Of a DNA stretch of 11,162 bases, positions 1 through 5,317 are shown in pieces (position 1 is the stretch's first letter; every line of letters begins with the position of its first letter). A program made the translations under genes and the position numbers. The stretch is from Halococcaceae archaeon. GTDB taxonomy: Archaea; Halobacteriota; Halobacteria; Halobacteriales; Halalkalicoccaceae. The notes beneath the pieces are model-generated. The model ran no database searches and was not told where the DNA came from. It was given only the letters and a program-made list of their open reading frames with translations. The DNA lies in the NCBI GenBank assembly GCA_007129135.1, contig SKWB01000025.1, forward strand, positions 1 to 11,162, read 5' to 3'.

Positions 1-1
1 C

Positions 2-169
2 GAGGGCCTGGAGATGGGCGCGACCTGCGCCGCGGCCGCGAGCGGGGCGTGGAAGCTCGCCGAGGAGGGGGAGTTCGGTCCGGACGACACGGTCGTCCTC
101 CTGAACACCGGCACCGCGAACAAGGACGCGGACGTGCTGCGCAGCCACCTGATGGGCCAGGGCGTCTGA
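2..169 (+). CDS. thrC: Threonine synthase, C-terminal fragment (5' end outside the window)
   Basis: This is an open frame of 55 codons from the left edge to a TGA stop. It contains a GATCAAAASGA segment and then VVLLNTGTANKDADVLRSHLM. That resembles the C-terminal glycine/TG loop and tail of fold-type II PLP enzymes, and most closely what I remember of haloarchaeal threonine synthase. Threonine synthase converts O-phosphohomoserine to threonine in the cytoplasm. The PLP lysine and most of the fold lie upstream and cannot be inspected. The family (PLP-dependent beta-eliminating or replacing enzyme) is more certain than the exact enzyme; threonine dehydratase or cysteine synthase relatives are alternatives. 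The gene is convergent with the regulator that follows, with 12 nt between the stops. Confidence 0.62.
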   Translation, partial: EGLEMGATCAAAASGAWKLAEEGEFGPDDTVVLLNTGTANKDADVLRSHLMGQGV

Positions 170-181
170 CTCCGAGCCGCC

Positions 182-781
182 TCAGGCTCTCGTCCACCAG
201 AACGCGAACGCCGCGAGGAGCACCACGAGCCCGCCGAGGAAGAACAGGACCCCGGGATCGGTCAGTGCGAGGTCGAACAGCGGATCGGTCACTCCCGGAT
301 CCGTCGGCTCGGTCTCGACAGCGACCGCGTCGGCCTCCGGCTCGGGTGCGAGCGCCGCCGCGACCTGCTGGATCAGCGCGCTCACGAACCCGAGCAGCGC
401 GACCGCCCCCAGGAGCCTCGTGAGCGCGTCGCGAACGTCCCGCTCCCGCTCGTCCCCGAGGACGACGATCGTCGGGGCGTCCGCCGGGGCGAACACCTCC
501 ATCTCGCGGCCTTTCTCCGAGTAGACCGTATCGACGACCTCGATCAGCCCCGCCTCGCGGAGCTTCCCGACGTGGTAGCGGGCGTTCTGCACCGAGAGGT
601 CCGTCCGATCGGCCACTCCGGAGACGGGTCCCGGCTCCTCCTGGAGGGCGACGTACACCCTCCGAGTGGTCTCCGAGGAGAGCGCGTCGAGGACCGCGTC
701 GGCGTCGGCGCTGTCAATACCGATCACCCGCGGCTCGCCCGACGGCTCCGCGTCGGAGTCGGTCGGGAGCAGGCCCGCCAT
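182..781 (-). CDS. Membrane-anchored winged helix-turn-helix (ArsR-like) transcriptional regulator
   Basis: The protein has 199 residues. Residues about 26-102 form an ArsR-like winged helix: a helix with ALSSETTRRVYVAL, then a recognition helix around SVQNARYHVGKLREAGL (63-79), then a short wing. Two hydrophobic segments follow, at about 121-144 and 178-196, separated by an acidic Glu/Asp/Pro-rich linker. The expected topology is an N-terminal DNA-binding domain in the cytoplasm tethered to the membrane, a layout common among haloarchaeal HTH proteins. I chose the ATG at 781 because the 46 codons above it are basic and arginine-rich, unlike the acidic protein, and because a CGAAAC plus CTTTG element sits about 27 nt upstream. 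The ligand and targets are unknown. The gene is divergent from the LysE-type exporter 77 nt away, which is a plausible but unproven target. Confidence 0.85.
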   Translation of the reverse strand: MAGLLPTDSDAEPSGEPRVIGIDSADADAVLDALSSETTRRVYVALQEEPGPVSGVADRTDLSVQNARYHVGKLREAGLIEVVDTVYSEKGREMEVFAPADAPTIVVLGDERERDVRDALTRLLGAVALLGFVSALIQQVAAALAPEPEADAVAVETEPTDPGVTDPLFDLALTDPGVLFFLGGLVVLLAAFAFWWTRA

Positions 782-805
782 CGCTCTCTCTACCGTCGAC
801 CGGCG

Positions 806-818
806 CAAAGCCGTTTCG
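806..818 (-). promoter_or_regulatory. Probable BRE/TATA of the winged-helix regulator
   Basis: Read on the minus strand, the segment is CGAAACGGCTTTG. CGAAAC fits a purine-rich BRE, and CTTTG is centred about 27 nt before the ATG at 781. This spacing suits a leaderless haloarchaeal transcript. The TATA part is poor in A/T, so the call is tentative. Confidence 0.38.
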
Positions 819-828
819 GAGCGGAGGG

Positions 829-836
829 GTTTTCGC
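829..836 (+). promoter_or_regulatory. Possible TATA-like element of the LysE-type exporter gene
   Basis: GTTTTCGC is centred about 27 nt upstream of the GTG start at 859. It is the only A/T-rich run in the divergent 77-nt gap on this side. The position fits a leaderless transcript but the match is weak. Confidence 0.33.
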
Positions 837-858
837 GGACGAACGGTAATCGGATGGC

Positions 859-1524
859 GTGCTCTCGCTCGCGAGTTCGCTCGCCGCCGGTGTCCTCCTG
901 GGGCTCTCGCTCGCGGCACCGCCGGGCCCGATGAACGCCATCATCGCCGAGGAGAGCGTTCTGCGGGGGTGGACCGCGGGCGTTCGCGCCGGGCTGGGTG
1001 CGATGAGCGCCGACGGCGTCTTCTTCGTCGTCGCGCTCGCGGGCGTCGCGACCGTCCTCCAGAACGCCCCCGGCGCGCGGGCGGCGATGATGGCCGTCGG
1101 CGGCCTGCTGATGGTCTACTTCGCGATCGGCGCGGCCCGGAGTGCGAGGGGCTCGTTCACCGAGGACGAGGTCGGCGAGTCGACGGGGTTCAGGAAGACG
1201 TTCGGGCTCTCGCTGACCAACCCGTACCAGGTGCTCTGGTGGCTCACGGTCGGCGTGACGCTCTTGGATCCGGGCACGCTCTCGTTCGCGCTCCCGGGCG
1301 TCGGTACGCTGGCAGTCTCGACCGGGAGCGCCGCGATCGTCGTCGGCTTCTTCGCGGGCATCGCGATCTGGATCGTGACGTTCCCGGCGGCGCTGGTCGC
1401 GGCGGGCGAGCGCGCGGACTGGTTCGCCCCGGCGGTCGCCGTCGGCAGCGCGTTCGTTCTCCTGGGGTTCGGCCTGCTCTTCCTCTACGGCGCGGCGAGC
1501 GACCTCACCACTCTTCTTCGGTGA
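859..1524 (+). CDS. LysE/RhtB-family amino-acid exporter
   Basis: The 221-residue membrane protein has the usual length and six-helix layout of the LysE superfamily. Hydrophobic segments lie at about 5-25, 41-68, 74-94, 116-137, 155-182 and 190-211. The first helix carries the family motif APPGPMNA (PPGP at 21-24), and helix 4 carries the SLTNP motif (119-122). Members export amino acids or related small molecules across the cytoplasmic membrane using the ion gradient; the substrate cannot be read from sequence. The start is well fixed: an in-frame TAA at 847-849 lies just upstream, and the GTG at 859 is the first possible start after it. The ATG at 854 is out of frame. The 3' end overlaps the convergent HD-domain gene by 20 nt. 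Confidence 0.88.
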   Translation: MLSLASSLAAGVLLGLSLAAPPGPMNAIIAEESVLRGWTAGVRAGLGAMSADGVFFVVALAGVATVLQNAPGARAAMMAVGGLLMVYFAIGAARSARGSFTEDEVGESTGFRKTFGLSLTNPYQVLWWLTVGVTLLDPGTLSFALPGVGTLAVSTGSAAIVVGFFAGIAIWIVTFPAALVAAGERADWFAPAVAVGSAFVLLGFGLLFLYGAASDLTTLLR

Positions 1525-2194
1525 CGTCCATCTCGGGCACCTCGAGTTCGAGCCACTCGCGGAACCAGCGCACGCGCTTGAGCCGCTCGTGGGCCATGCT
1601 CTCGGCCGCGTCGCTCTCCACGCGGGAGACGGCCTCCTCGCCGCGTTTGAGCACGCGCTCGACCATCGTCGCGGCGTCCATGTGCGAGCGGGCCTCGTAG
1701 CCCATCCGGAGCAGCATGAGCGTCACGCCGTTCGCGCCGACCTTGTCCAGCAGGTCGGCCTCGATCAGACAGCGCGCCTCGAGCGAGAGGTCGGCGAGCG
1801 GACCCCGGTAGGAGTGGTTCACGATCGCCCGACAGACCTCATCCACGAACGACTGGGGGTACTCCCCACGCGAAGCGAGATACTCGCGGGCGACGCGCGC
1901 ACCCTCCTCTGCGTGGACGTCCTGGTCGGCGTCGAGCTTCGCCACGTCGTGAAAGAGCGCGGCCACGCGGGTGACGTCGGGGTCGGCGCCCTCGGCGCGG
2001 GCGAGCTCCTCCGCGAGGTCGACCACGTTCATCGTGTGGGCGTATCGGTAGTCCGCCGAGTGCCACGGATACCACCGCATTCGGCCGCCCTCGCTCTCGT
2101 TGGCGACGCTCGCGGCGAGATACTCGTAGACGAACTCGCACATCTCCTCGAACTCCTCGTCTGAGACGGGCGTCTCCTTTATTTCGACACCCAT
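1505..2194 (-). CDS. HD-domain metal-dependent phosphohydrolase
   Basis: The 229-residue soluble protein has the full HD signature: H53 (YRYAHTM), H82-D83 (ALFHDVAKLD), H127 (AIVNHSY) and D147/D150 (IEADLLDKVG). These residues bind the divalent metal pair or single metal in the family, which hydrolyses phosphomonoesters or phosphodiesters of nucleotides. The layout is that of the small stand-alone HD proteins related to YedJ/YfbR-like enzymes, so a nucleotide substrate is likely but not assignable. The acidic C-terminus ends in DVTEEEW. The start ATG at 2194 is backed by GAGGTG with a 5-nt spacer. The gene is divergent from alaX and its last 20 nt overlap the end of the exporter gene on the other strand. 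Confidence 0.88.
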   Translation of the reverse strand: MGVEIKETPVSDEEFEEMCEFVYEYLAASVANESEGGRMRWYPWHSADYRYAHTMNVVDLAEELARAEGADPDVTRVAALFHDVAKLDADQDVHAEEGARVAREYLASRGEYPQSFVDEVCRAIVNHSYRGPLADLSLEARCLIEADLLDKVGANGVTLMLLRMGYEARSHMDAATMVERVLKRGEEAVSRVESDAAESMAHERLKRVRWFREWLELEVPEMDVTEEEW

Positions 2195-2199
2195 AGAGA

Positions 2200-2205
2200 C
2201 ACCTC
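2200..2205 (-). promoter_or_regulatory. Shine-Dalgarno site of the HD-domain gene
   Basis: On the minus strand the sequence GAGGTG stands 5 nt before the ATG at 2194. This is a good match to the anti-Shine-Dalgarno end of archaeal 16S rRNA. It supports this start and implies a transcript with a short leader, unlike most genes in the window. Confidence 0.6.
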
Positions 2206-2234
2206 GGGAACCGGGCTAGCGTTCATTCTTAGGG

Positions 2235-2242
2235 GATAAAAC
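2235..2242 (-). promoter_or_regulatory. TATA box of the HD-domain gene
   Basis: On the minus strand this reads GTTTTATC, a good archaeal TATA box. It is about 44 nt before the ATG, so transcription should begin near 2212 and give a leader of roughly 18 nt holding the Shine-Dalgarno site. The same A/T run could also serve the alaX side. Confidence 0.55.
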
Positions 2243-2310
2243 GTGTGTCGCTCTCTTGAGCGTTACGACACGGTATCACACGGTCTCTCCACCGAACCCG
2301 GAAAACGAAA

Positions 2311-2323
2311 TCGCCTTCGGCGA
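2311..2323 (+). repeat. Short perfect inverted repeat upstream of alaX
   Basis: TCGCC and GGCGA are exact complements separated by TTC, making a 5-bp stem. The centre is 25 nt upstream of the alaX ATG, where a TATA box would be expected. It follows the A-rich run GAAAACGAAA (2301-2310). It could be an operator, a leader hairpin or chance. Confidence 0.4.
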
Positions 2324-2341
2324 GCGCCCTCAGTGGTCAGT

Positions 2342-3073
2342 ATGACCGATCCACTCTACCTCGCCGACGCCGGTCTCCGACGCTTCGAGGCGACGGTCGA
2401 ACGAGCGCTCGACGACCGGGTCGTCCTCGATCGGACCGGCTTCTACCCGACCGGCGGCGGCCAGCCCCACGACACCGGGGCGCTCTCGGTCGGTGATCGG
2501 ACGTGGCCCGTGACCGACGTGCGGAAGCGGGACACGATCTACCACACGGTGGGTGAGGCGGAGCCGCCCGAGGTGGGAACCGTCGTCGAGGGCCGGATCG
2601 ACTGGGACCGACGCCACGCCCACATGCGCTATCACACCGCCCAGCACCTCCTCTCGGCCTACCTCCTCGACACCTACGACGCGCCCACGACCGGCAATCA
2701 GCTCTACGCCGACCGTGGCCGTCTCGACTGCGGCTACGACCGGTTCACCGACGAGGATCTCTCGGCGATCGAAGCCGGCCTGAACGACCTGGTCGCCTCC
2801 GACCTTCCCGTCCGCTGGTACGAACTCGACAGGGCGGCCGCGGAGGCGGAGCTCGACCCCGAACGGACGCGACTCGACCTGCTCCCCGAGAGCATCACCG
2901 AGGTGCGGATCGTCGAGATCGGCGACGCCGACGACCCGTACGACCGGACCGCCTGCGCGGGGACCCACGTCGAGTCGACGGCCGGGATCGGGAGGGTACG
3001 GGTAACCGGCCGGGAGACGAGGGGGAGCGACGAGGAACGGATCGCGTTCGTGCTGGAGGGATCGAGCAACTGA
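2342..3073 (+). CDS. alaX: Alanyl-tRNA editing protein AlaX
   Basis: The protein has 243 residues, the size of the medium AlaX-M class. It is homologous to the editing domain of alanyl-tRNA synthetase and should hydrolyse Ser-tRNA(Ala), and perhaps Gly-tRNA(Ala), in trans. The N-terminal part has the glycine-rich FYPTGGGQPHDTG segment (34-46). The zinc-binding set is complete: HTAQH (H98, H102) and CAGTH (C205, H209). I chose the ATG at 2342 because the protein then begins directly with the conserved beta-strand region, while a longer frame from 2243 adds a basic non-conserved stretch. The DUF3179 gene starts 2 nt after the stop, so the two are probably co-transcribed. Confidence 0.93.
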   Translation: MTDPLYLADAGLRRFEATVERALDDRVVLDRTGFYPTGGGQPHDTGALSVGDRTWPVTDVRKRDTIYHTVGEAEPPEVGTVVEGRIDWDRRHAHMRYHTAQHLLSAYLLDTYDAPTTGNQLYADRGRLDCGYDRFTDEDLSAIEAGLNDLVASDLPVRWYELDRAAAEAELDPERTRLDLLPESITEVRIVEIGDADDPYDRTACAGTHVESTAGIGRVRVTGRETRGSDEERIAFVLEGSSN

Positions 3074-3075
3074 CC

Positions 3076-4068
3076 GTGGAGATCCGACGGGTGATCCCCC
3101 GGGACGCGATCCCGAGCGTCGACGACCCCGAGTTCGCCGACCGCTACGACGGCGACCCCGACGACGAGGTGATCGTCGTCGACGCGGAGCGGGCGAGGGC
3201 GTACCCGGTCAGGTATCTCCACTACCACGAGATCGTCAACGATCGGGTGGCGGACCCGGCGGGAACCGACTCGCCGGGCGACGGGGGCGTTCCGATCGCG
3301 GTCACGTGGTGTCCGCTCTGTGCGAGCGCGGTCGTCTACGACCGCCGGGTCGGGGGCGAGCGACTGACCTTCGGCGTCTCGGGGAAGCTCGCCGACGACG
3401 ACCTCGTGATGTACGACCGGGAGACCGACTCCGAGTGGAAGCAGTCGAGCGGTGCGTGTATCGCGGGCACGTACGGGGGCGAGCGGCTGCGGGTGCTCCC
3501 CGCCGCGATGACGAGCTACGAGCGCTTTCGCGAGAGCCACCCGGACGGGGTGGTCCTCGCCCCACCGGGCGGGGAGAGCGAGGCGAGCGGACCGGGCGAC
3601 GAGCCGGAGCCGATCGACTACGACGACGCACCCTACCGGCGCTACTTCGAGACCGAGGGCTTCGGCCTCGACGCGCATCGGGGAGAGGGCTCGCGGGAGT
3701 GGGATCGGGAGGACATCGACCCGAAAGCGGTCGTTCTGGGGATCGAGAGCGACGACGAGGCGCTCGGCGTCCCGGTGGAGGTCCTCGAGGAGGCAGGCGG
3801 CGTCGTTCGGGTCCCGGTCGGGATGATCGGCGCCGTGGTGTTCGCGACCGACGAGGGAATCCACGCGTTCGCCGACCCGGGGATCGAGTTCGAACGTGAC
3901 GGCGAGGTGTTCCGCGGCGACGGGACGACCTGGGACGGTGCGACCGGGGAGGCCGCGGACGGCAGGCGCCTCGACCGGCTCCCAGCACGGCGGCTGTTCG
4001 CCTTCGCCTGGCAGGACGACCACGGTCCGGACGCGTTTCTGACCGACCAGCCGGAGGACGGGCGGTAG
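3076..4068 (+). CDS. DUF3179 domain-containing protein
   Basis: The 330-residue protein carries the DUF3179 pattern: YPVRYLHYHEIVND (43-56), VTWCPLCASAVVYDR (76-90, with C79 and C82), FGVSGKLADDDLVMYDRETDSEWKQ (99-123) and a later segment with C128, GT and a PAAMTSYERFRESHP region. The function of the family is not known; the conserved His and Cys residues suggest metal or redox chemistry, which is inference. No signal peptide or membrane helix is evident. The GTG at 3076 is the first plausible start and lies 2 nt after the alaX stop, consistent with translational coupling. An acidic Gly/Glu/Pro-rich insert (about 163-182) follows the core motifs. Confidence 0.85.
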   Translation: MEIRRVIPRDAIPSVDDPEFADRYDGDPDDEVIVVDAERARAYPVRYLHYHEIVNDRVADPAGTDSPGDGGVPIAVTWCPLCASAVVYDRRVGGERLTFGVSGKLADDDLVMYDRETDSEWKQSSGACIAGTYGGERLRVLPAAMTSYERFRESHPDGVVLAPPGGESEASGPGDEPEPIDYDDAPYRRYFETEGFGLDAHRGEGSREWDREDIDPKAVVLGIESDDEALGVPVEVLEEAGGVVRVPVGMIGAVVFATDEGIHAFADPGIEFERDGEVFRGDGTTWDGATGEAADGRRLDRLPARRLFAFAWQDDHGPDAFLTDQPEDGR

Positions 4069-4076
4069 CCCTGACC

Positions 4077-4090
4077 CGAAACCGATAACT
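4077..4090 (+). promoter_or_regulatory. Probable BRE/TATA of the RNase H-like gene
   Basis: CGAAACCGATAACT combines a BRE-like CGAAA with an A/T-rich CGATAACT. The latter is centred about 26 nt before the GTG at 4113. This spacing suits a leaderless transcript and suggests the gene is not simply part of the alaX unit, although the gap is only 44 nt. Confidence 0.45.
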
Positions 4091-4112
4091 CGGCGACGCT
4101 CGCAGGACACCT

Positions 4113-4862
4113 GTGCGCGTCGAGAACAGCTTCATCCTCGCGGAGGGCGTCGGCGAACTGACCGAGCAACGCCTCTGGGACCACGGCGTCACCCACTGGG
4201 ACGAGTTCTGTTCGGTCCCGGGAATCGGCGAGAGCACCTGCGCCTCGGTCGAGTCGTTCATCGACCGGGGCTACGACGAACTCGACGCCGGCAACGCCCG
4301 TTTCTTCGCCGAGCGGCTCCCCTCGGCCGAGCGCTGGCGGCTCTACGAGAACTTCCGATCCGATGCTTGCTTCTTCGACATCGAGACGACCGGCCTGAGC
4401 AAACACCGAGACGTCGTGACGACGGTGAGCTTCCATCGGGACGGGGAGACGACGACGCTCGTCAGAGACGACGACCTCACCCGAGAGCGCGTTCGCGAGG
4501 AACTCGCGGGCGCCTCCCTGCTCGTCTCGTTCAACGGCGCCCGGTTCGACGTCCCGTTCCTCGAGACCGCCTTCGACCTCTCGATCGACACCCCACACCT
4601 CGATCTCATGTATCCCTGTCGCTCGGCCGGGCTCACGGGCGGCCTGAAGCGGATCGAGCGCGAGGTCGGGATCGGCCGCGAGGAGGAGGGCGTCGACGGC
4701 CTCGAGGCCGTCCGCCTCTGGAAGACCTACGACCGGTACGGCGACGAGAGCGCGCTGGAACGGCTCGTGCGGTACAACCGCGAGGACACGGAGAACCTCG
4801 CGACGCTCGCGGACCACGTCGCGGACGAACTCGACCGCGACGTCTTCGGGCCCTATCGCTGA
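4113..4862 (+). CDS. Helix-hairpin-helix plus RNase H-like (YprB-type) exonuclease
   Basis: The 249-residue protein has an N-terminal helix-hairpin-helix-like segment (about 10-52, with SVPGIGESTCASV), expected to contact DNA. A DEDD-type exonuclease fold follows. Its acidic residues appear in order: D89 and E91 in FFDIETTGL, D146 in SFNGARFDVPFL, D164 in HLDLMYP, and Y221/D225 in YNREDTENL. The last is the Exo III YxxxD form, giving a complete DEDDy set. This arrangement matches the YprB-like ribonuclease H-like family common in archaea. The likely activity is 3'-5' exonuclease on DNA or RNA; the substrate is not known. It starts with GTG at 4113. The stop directly abuts that of the convergent cyclophilin-like gene. 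Confidence 0.85.
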   Translation: MRVENSFILAEGVGELTEQRLWDHGVTHWDEFCSVPGIGESTCASVESFIDRGYDELDAGNARFFAERLPSAERWRLYENFRSDACFFDIETTGLSKHRDVVTTVSFHRDGETTTLVRDDDLTRERVREELAGASLLVSFNGARFDVPFLETAFDLSIDTPHLDLMYPCRSAGLTGGLKRIEREVGIGREEEGVDGLEAVRLWKTYDRYGDESALERLVRYNREDTENLATLADHVADELDRDVFGPYR

Positions 4863-5234
4863 TCAGCTCCGGGAGAGCTCGACGAACGCACCGCCCTCTA
4901 CGGCCGAGAGCGGTTCGTAGTCGGCGACTCGGGCGACTAAGTTCACCGGCGAGGCCGCCCGCGGTTCCTCGCCCTCGCTCGCGGGCGTCGGTCCCCAGAA
5001 GAGACAGAGCGCGTTCCCGGCCGGCCAGTAGGCGATCGTCCCCGGCTCGACAGCTTCCCGAGCGTTCTCGGGGCCGACGTCGACGTCGGTCCGGAAGTAG
5101 AGTTCGTCGCCCCATCGCGACGCCTCGCCCGACAGGGGAAGCGCGGTGTCGAGGGCCCGGACGGTCTCGGGTGCCTCGTCGGACCAGTCCGCGGCGAGGG
5201 TGAGGTCGTCGACGCGGAGTTCGAGGTCGGGCAT
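4863..5234 (-). CDS. Cyclophilin-like fold protein (PF04126 type)
   Basis: The 123-residue acidic protein matches the small archaeal and bacterial cyclophilin-like family. Recognisable segments are SDEAPETVRALDTALPLSGEAS (18-39), RWGDELYF (40-47), a GTIAYWPAGNALCLFWGPTP stretch (64-83) and SPVNLVARV (93-101). The fold resembles cyclophilin, but whether these proteins are prolyl isomerases is not established. The start ATG at 5234 is chosen over a longer frame to 5303 because a strong TATA box lies 26 nt upstream and would fall inside the longer version. The gene is divergent from the ureohydrolase and convergent, with no gap, with the exonuclease gene. Confidence 0.85.
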   Translation of the reverse strand: MPDLELRVDDLTLAADWSDEAPETVRALDTALPLSGEASRWGDELYFRTDVDVGPENAREAVEPGTIAYWPAGNALCLFWGPTPASEGEEPRAASPVNLVARVADYEPLSAVEGGAFVELSRS

Positions 5235-5256
5235 ACGGGATGGTCGTTCCCGGTAC

Positions 5257-5264
5257 GATAAAAA
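5257..5264 (-). promoter_or_regulatory. TATA box of the cyclophilin-like gene
   Basis: On the minus strand this is TTTTTATC, centred 26-27 nt before the ATG at 5234. It is one of the two best TATA boxes in the window. The spacing implies a leaderless transcript and fixes the gene start. Confidence 0.72.
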
Positions 5265-5269
5265 CCACT

Positions 5270-5283
5270 CCCACCGACGTGGG
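5270..5283. repeat. Inverted repeat midway between divergent promoters (operator candidate)
   Basis: CCCAC and GTGGG are perfect complements with a CGAC spacer. The centre is at 5276.5, about 42 nt from the start codon of the gene on either side and about 15 nt upstream of both TATA-like elements. That is where a regulator could act on both genes. Confidence 0.42.
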
Positions 5284-5288
5284 TGACG

Positions 5289-5296
5289 GTTTTCTC
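5289..5296 (+). promoter_or_regulatory. Possible TATA-like element of the ureohydrolase gene
   Basis: GTTTTCTC is centred about 26 nt before the ATG at 5318. It is weaker than the divergent box on the other strand. The position fits a leaderless start. Confidence 0.36.
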
Positions 5297-5317
5297 CCCC
5301 CACCGAGAACTCCGTCT

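Noticed and set aside
782..919. A 46-codon N-terminal extension of the winged-helix regulator.
   Set aside because: The extension is basic and Arg-rich, unlike the rest of the protein, and would swallow the promoter-like element and the start of the exporter gene.
666..1700. A 344-codon plus-strand frame spanning the regulator, the exporter and part of the HD gene.
   Set aside because: Its product is rich in Arg and low-complexity runs, as expected from reading high-GC genes in the wrong frame. It overlaps three genes with recognisable families.
2734..4110. A 458-codon minus-strand frame opposite alaX and the DUF3179 gene.
   Set aside because: No family motif is visible, and the plus strand carries clear AlaX and DUF3179 signatures. 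Long antisense frames are common in high-GC haloarchaeal DNA.
3642..4817. A 391-codon minus-strand frame opposite the exonuclease gene.
   Set aside because: It is antisense to a complete DEDDy exonuclease and shows no domain of its own.
5235..5303. A longer start for the cyclophilin-like gene at 5303.
   Set aside because: The strong TATA box at 5257-5264 would lie within the coding region, and the ATG at 5234 stands at ideal leaderless distance from it.
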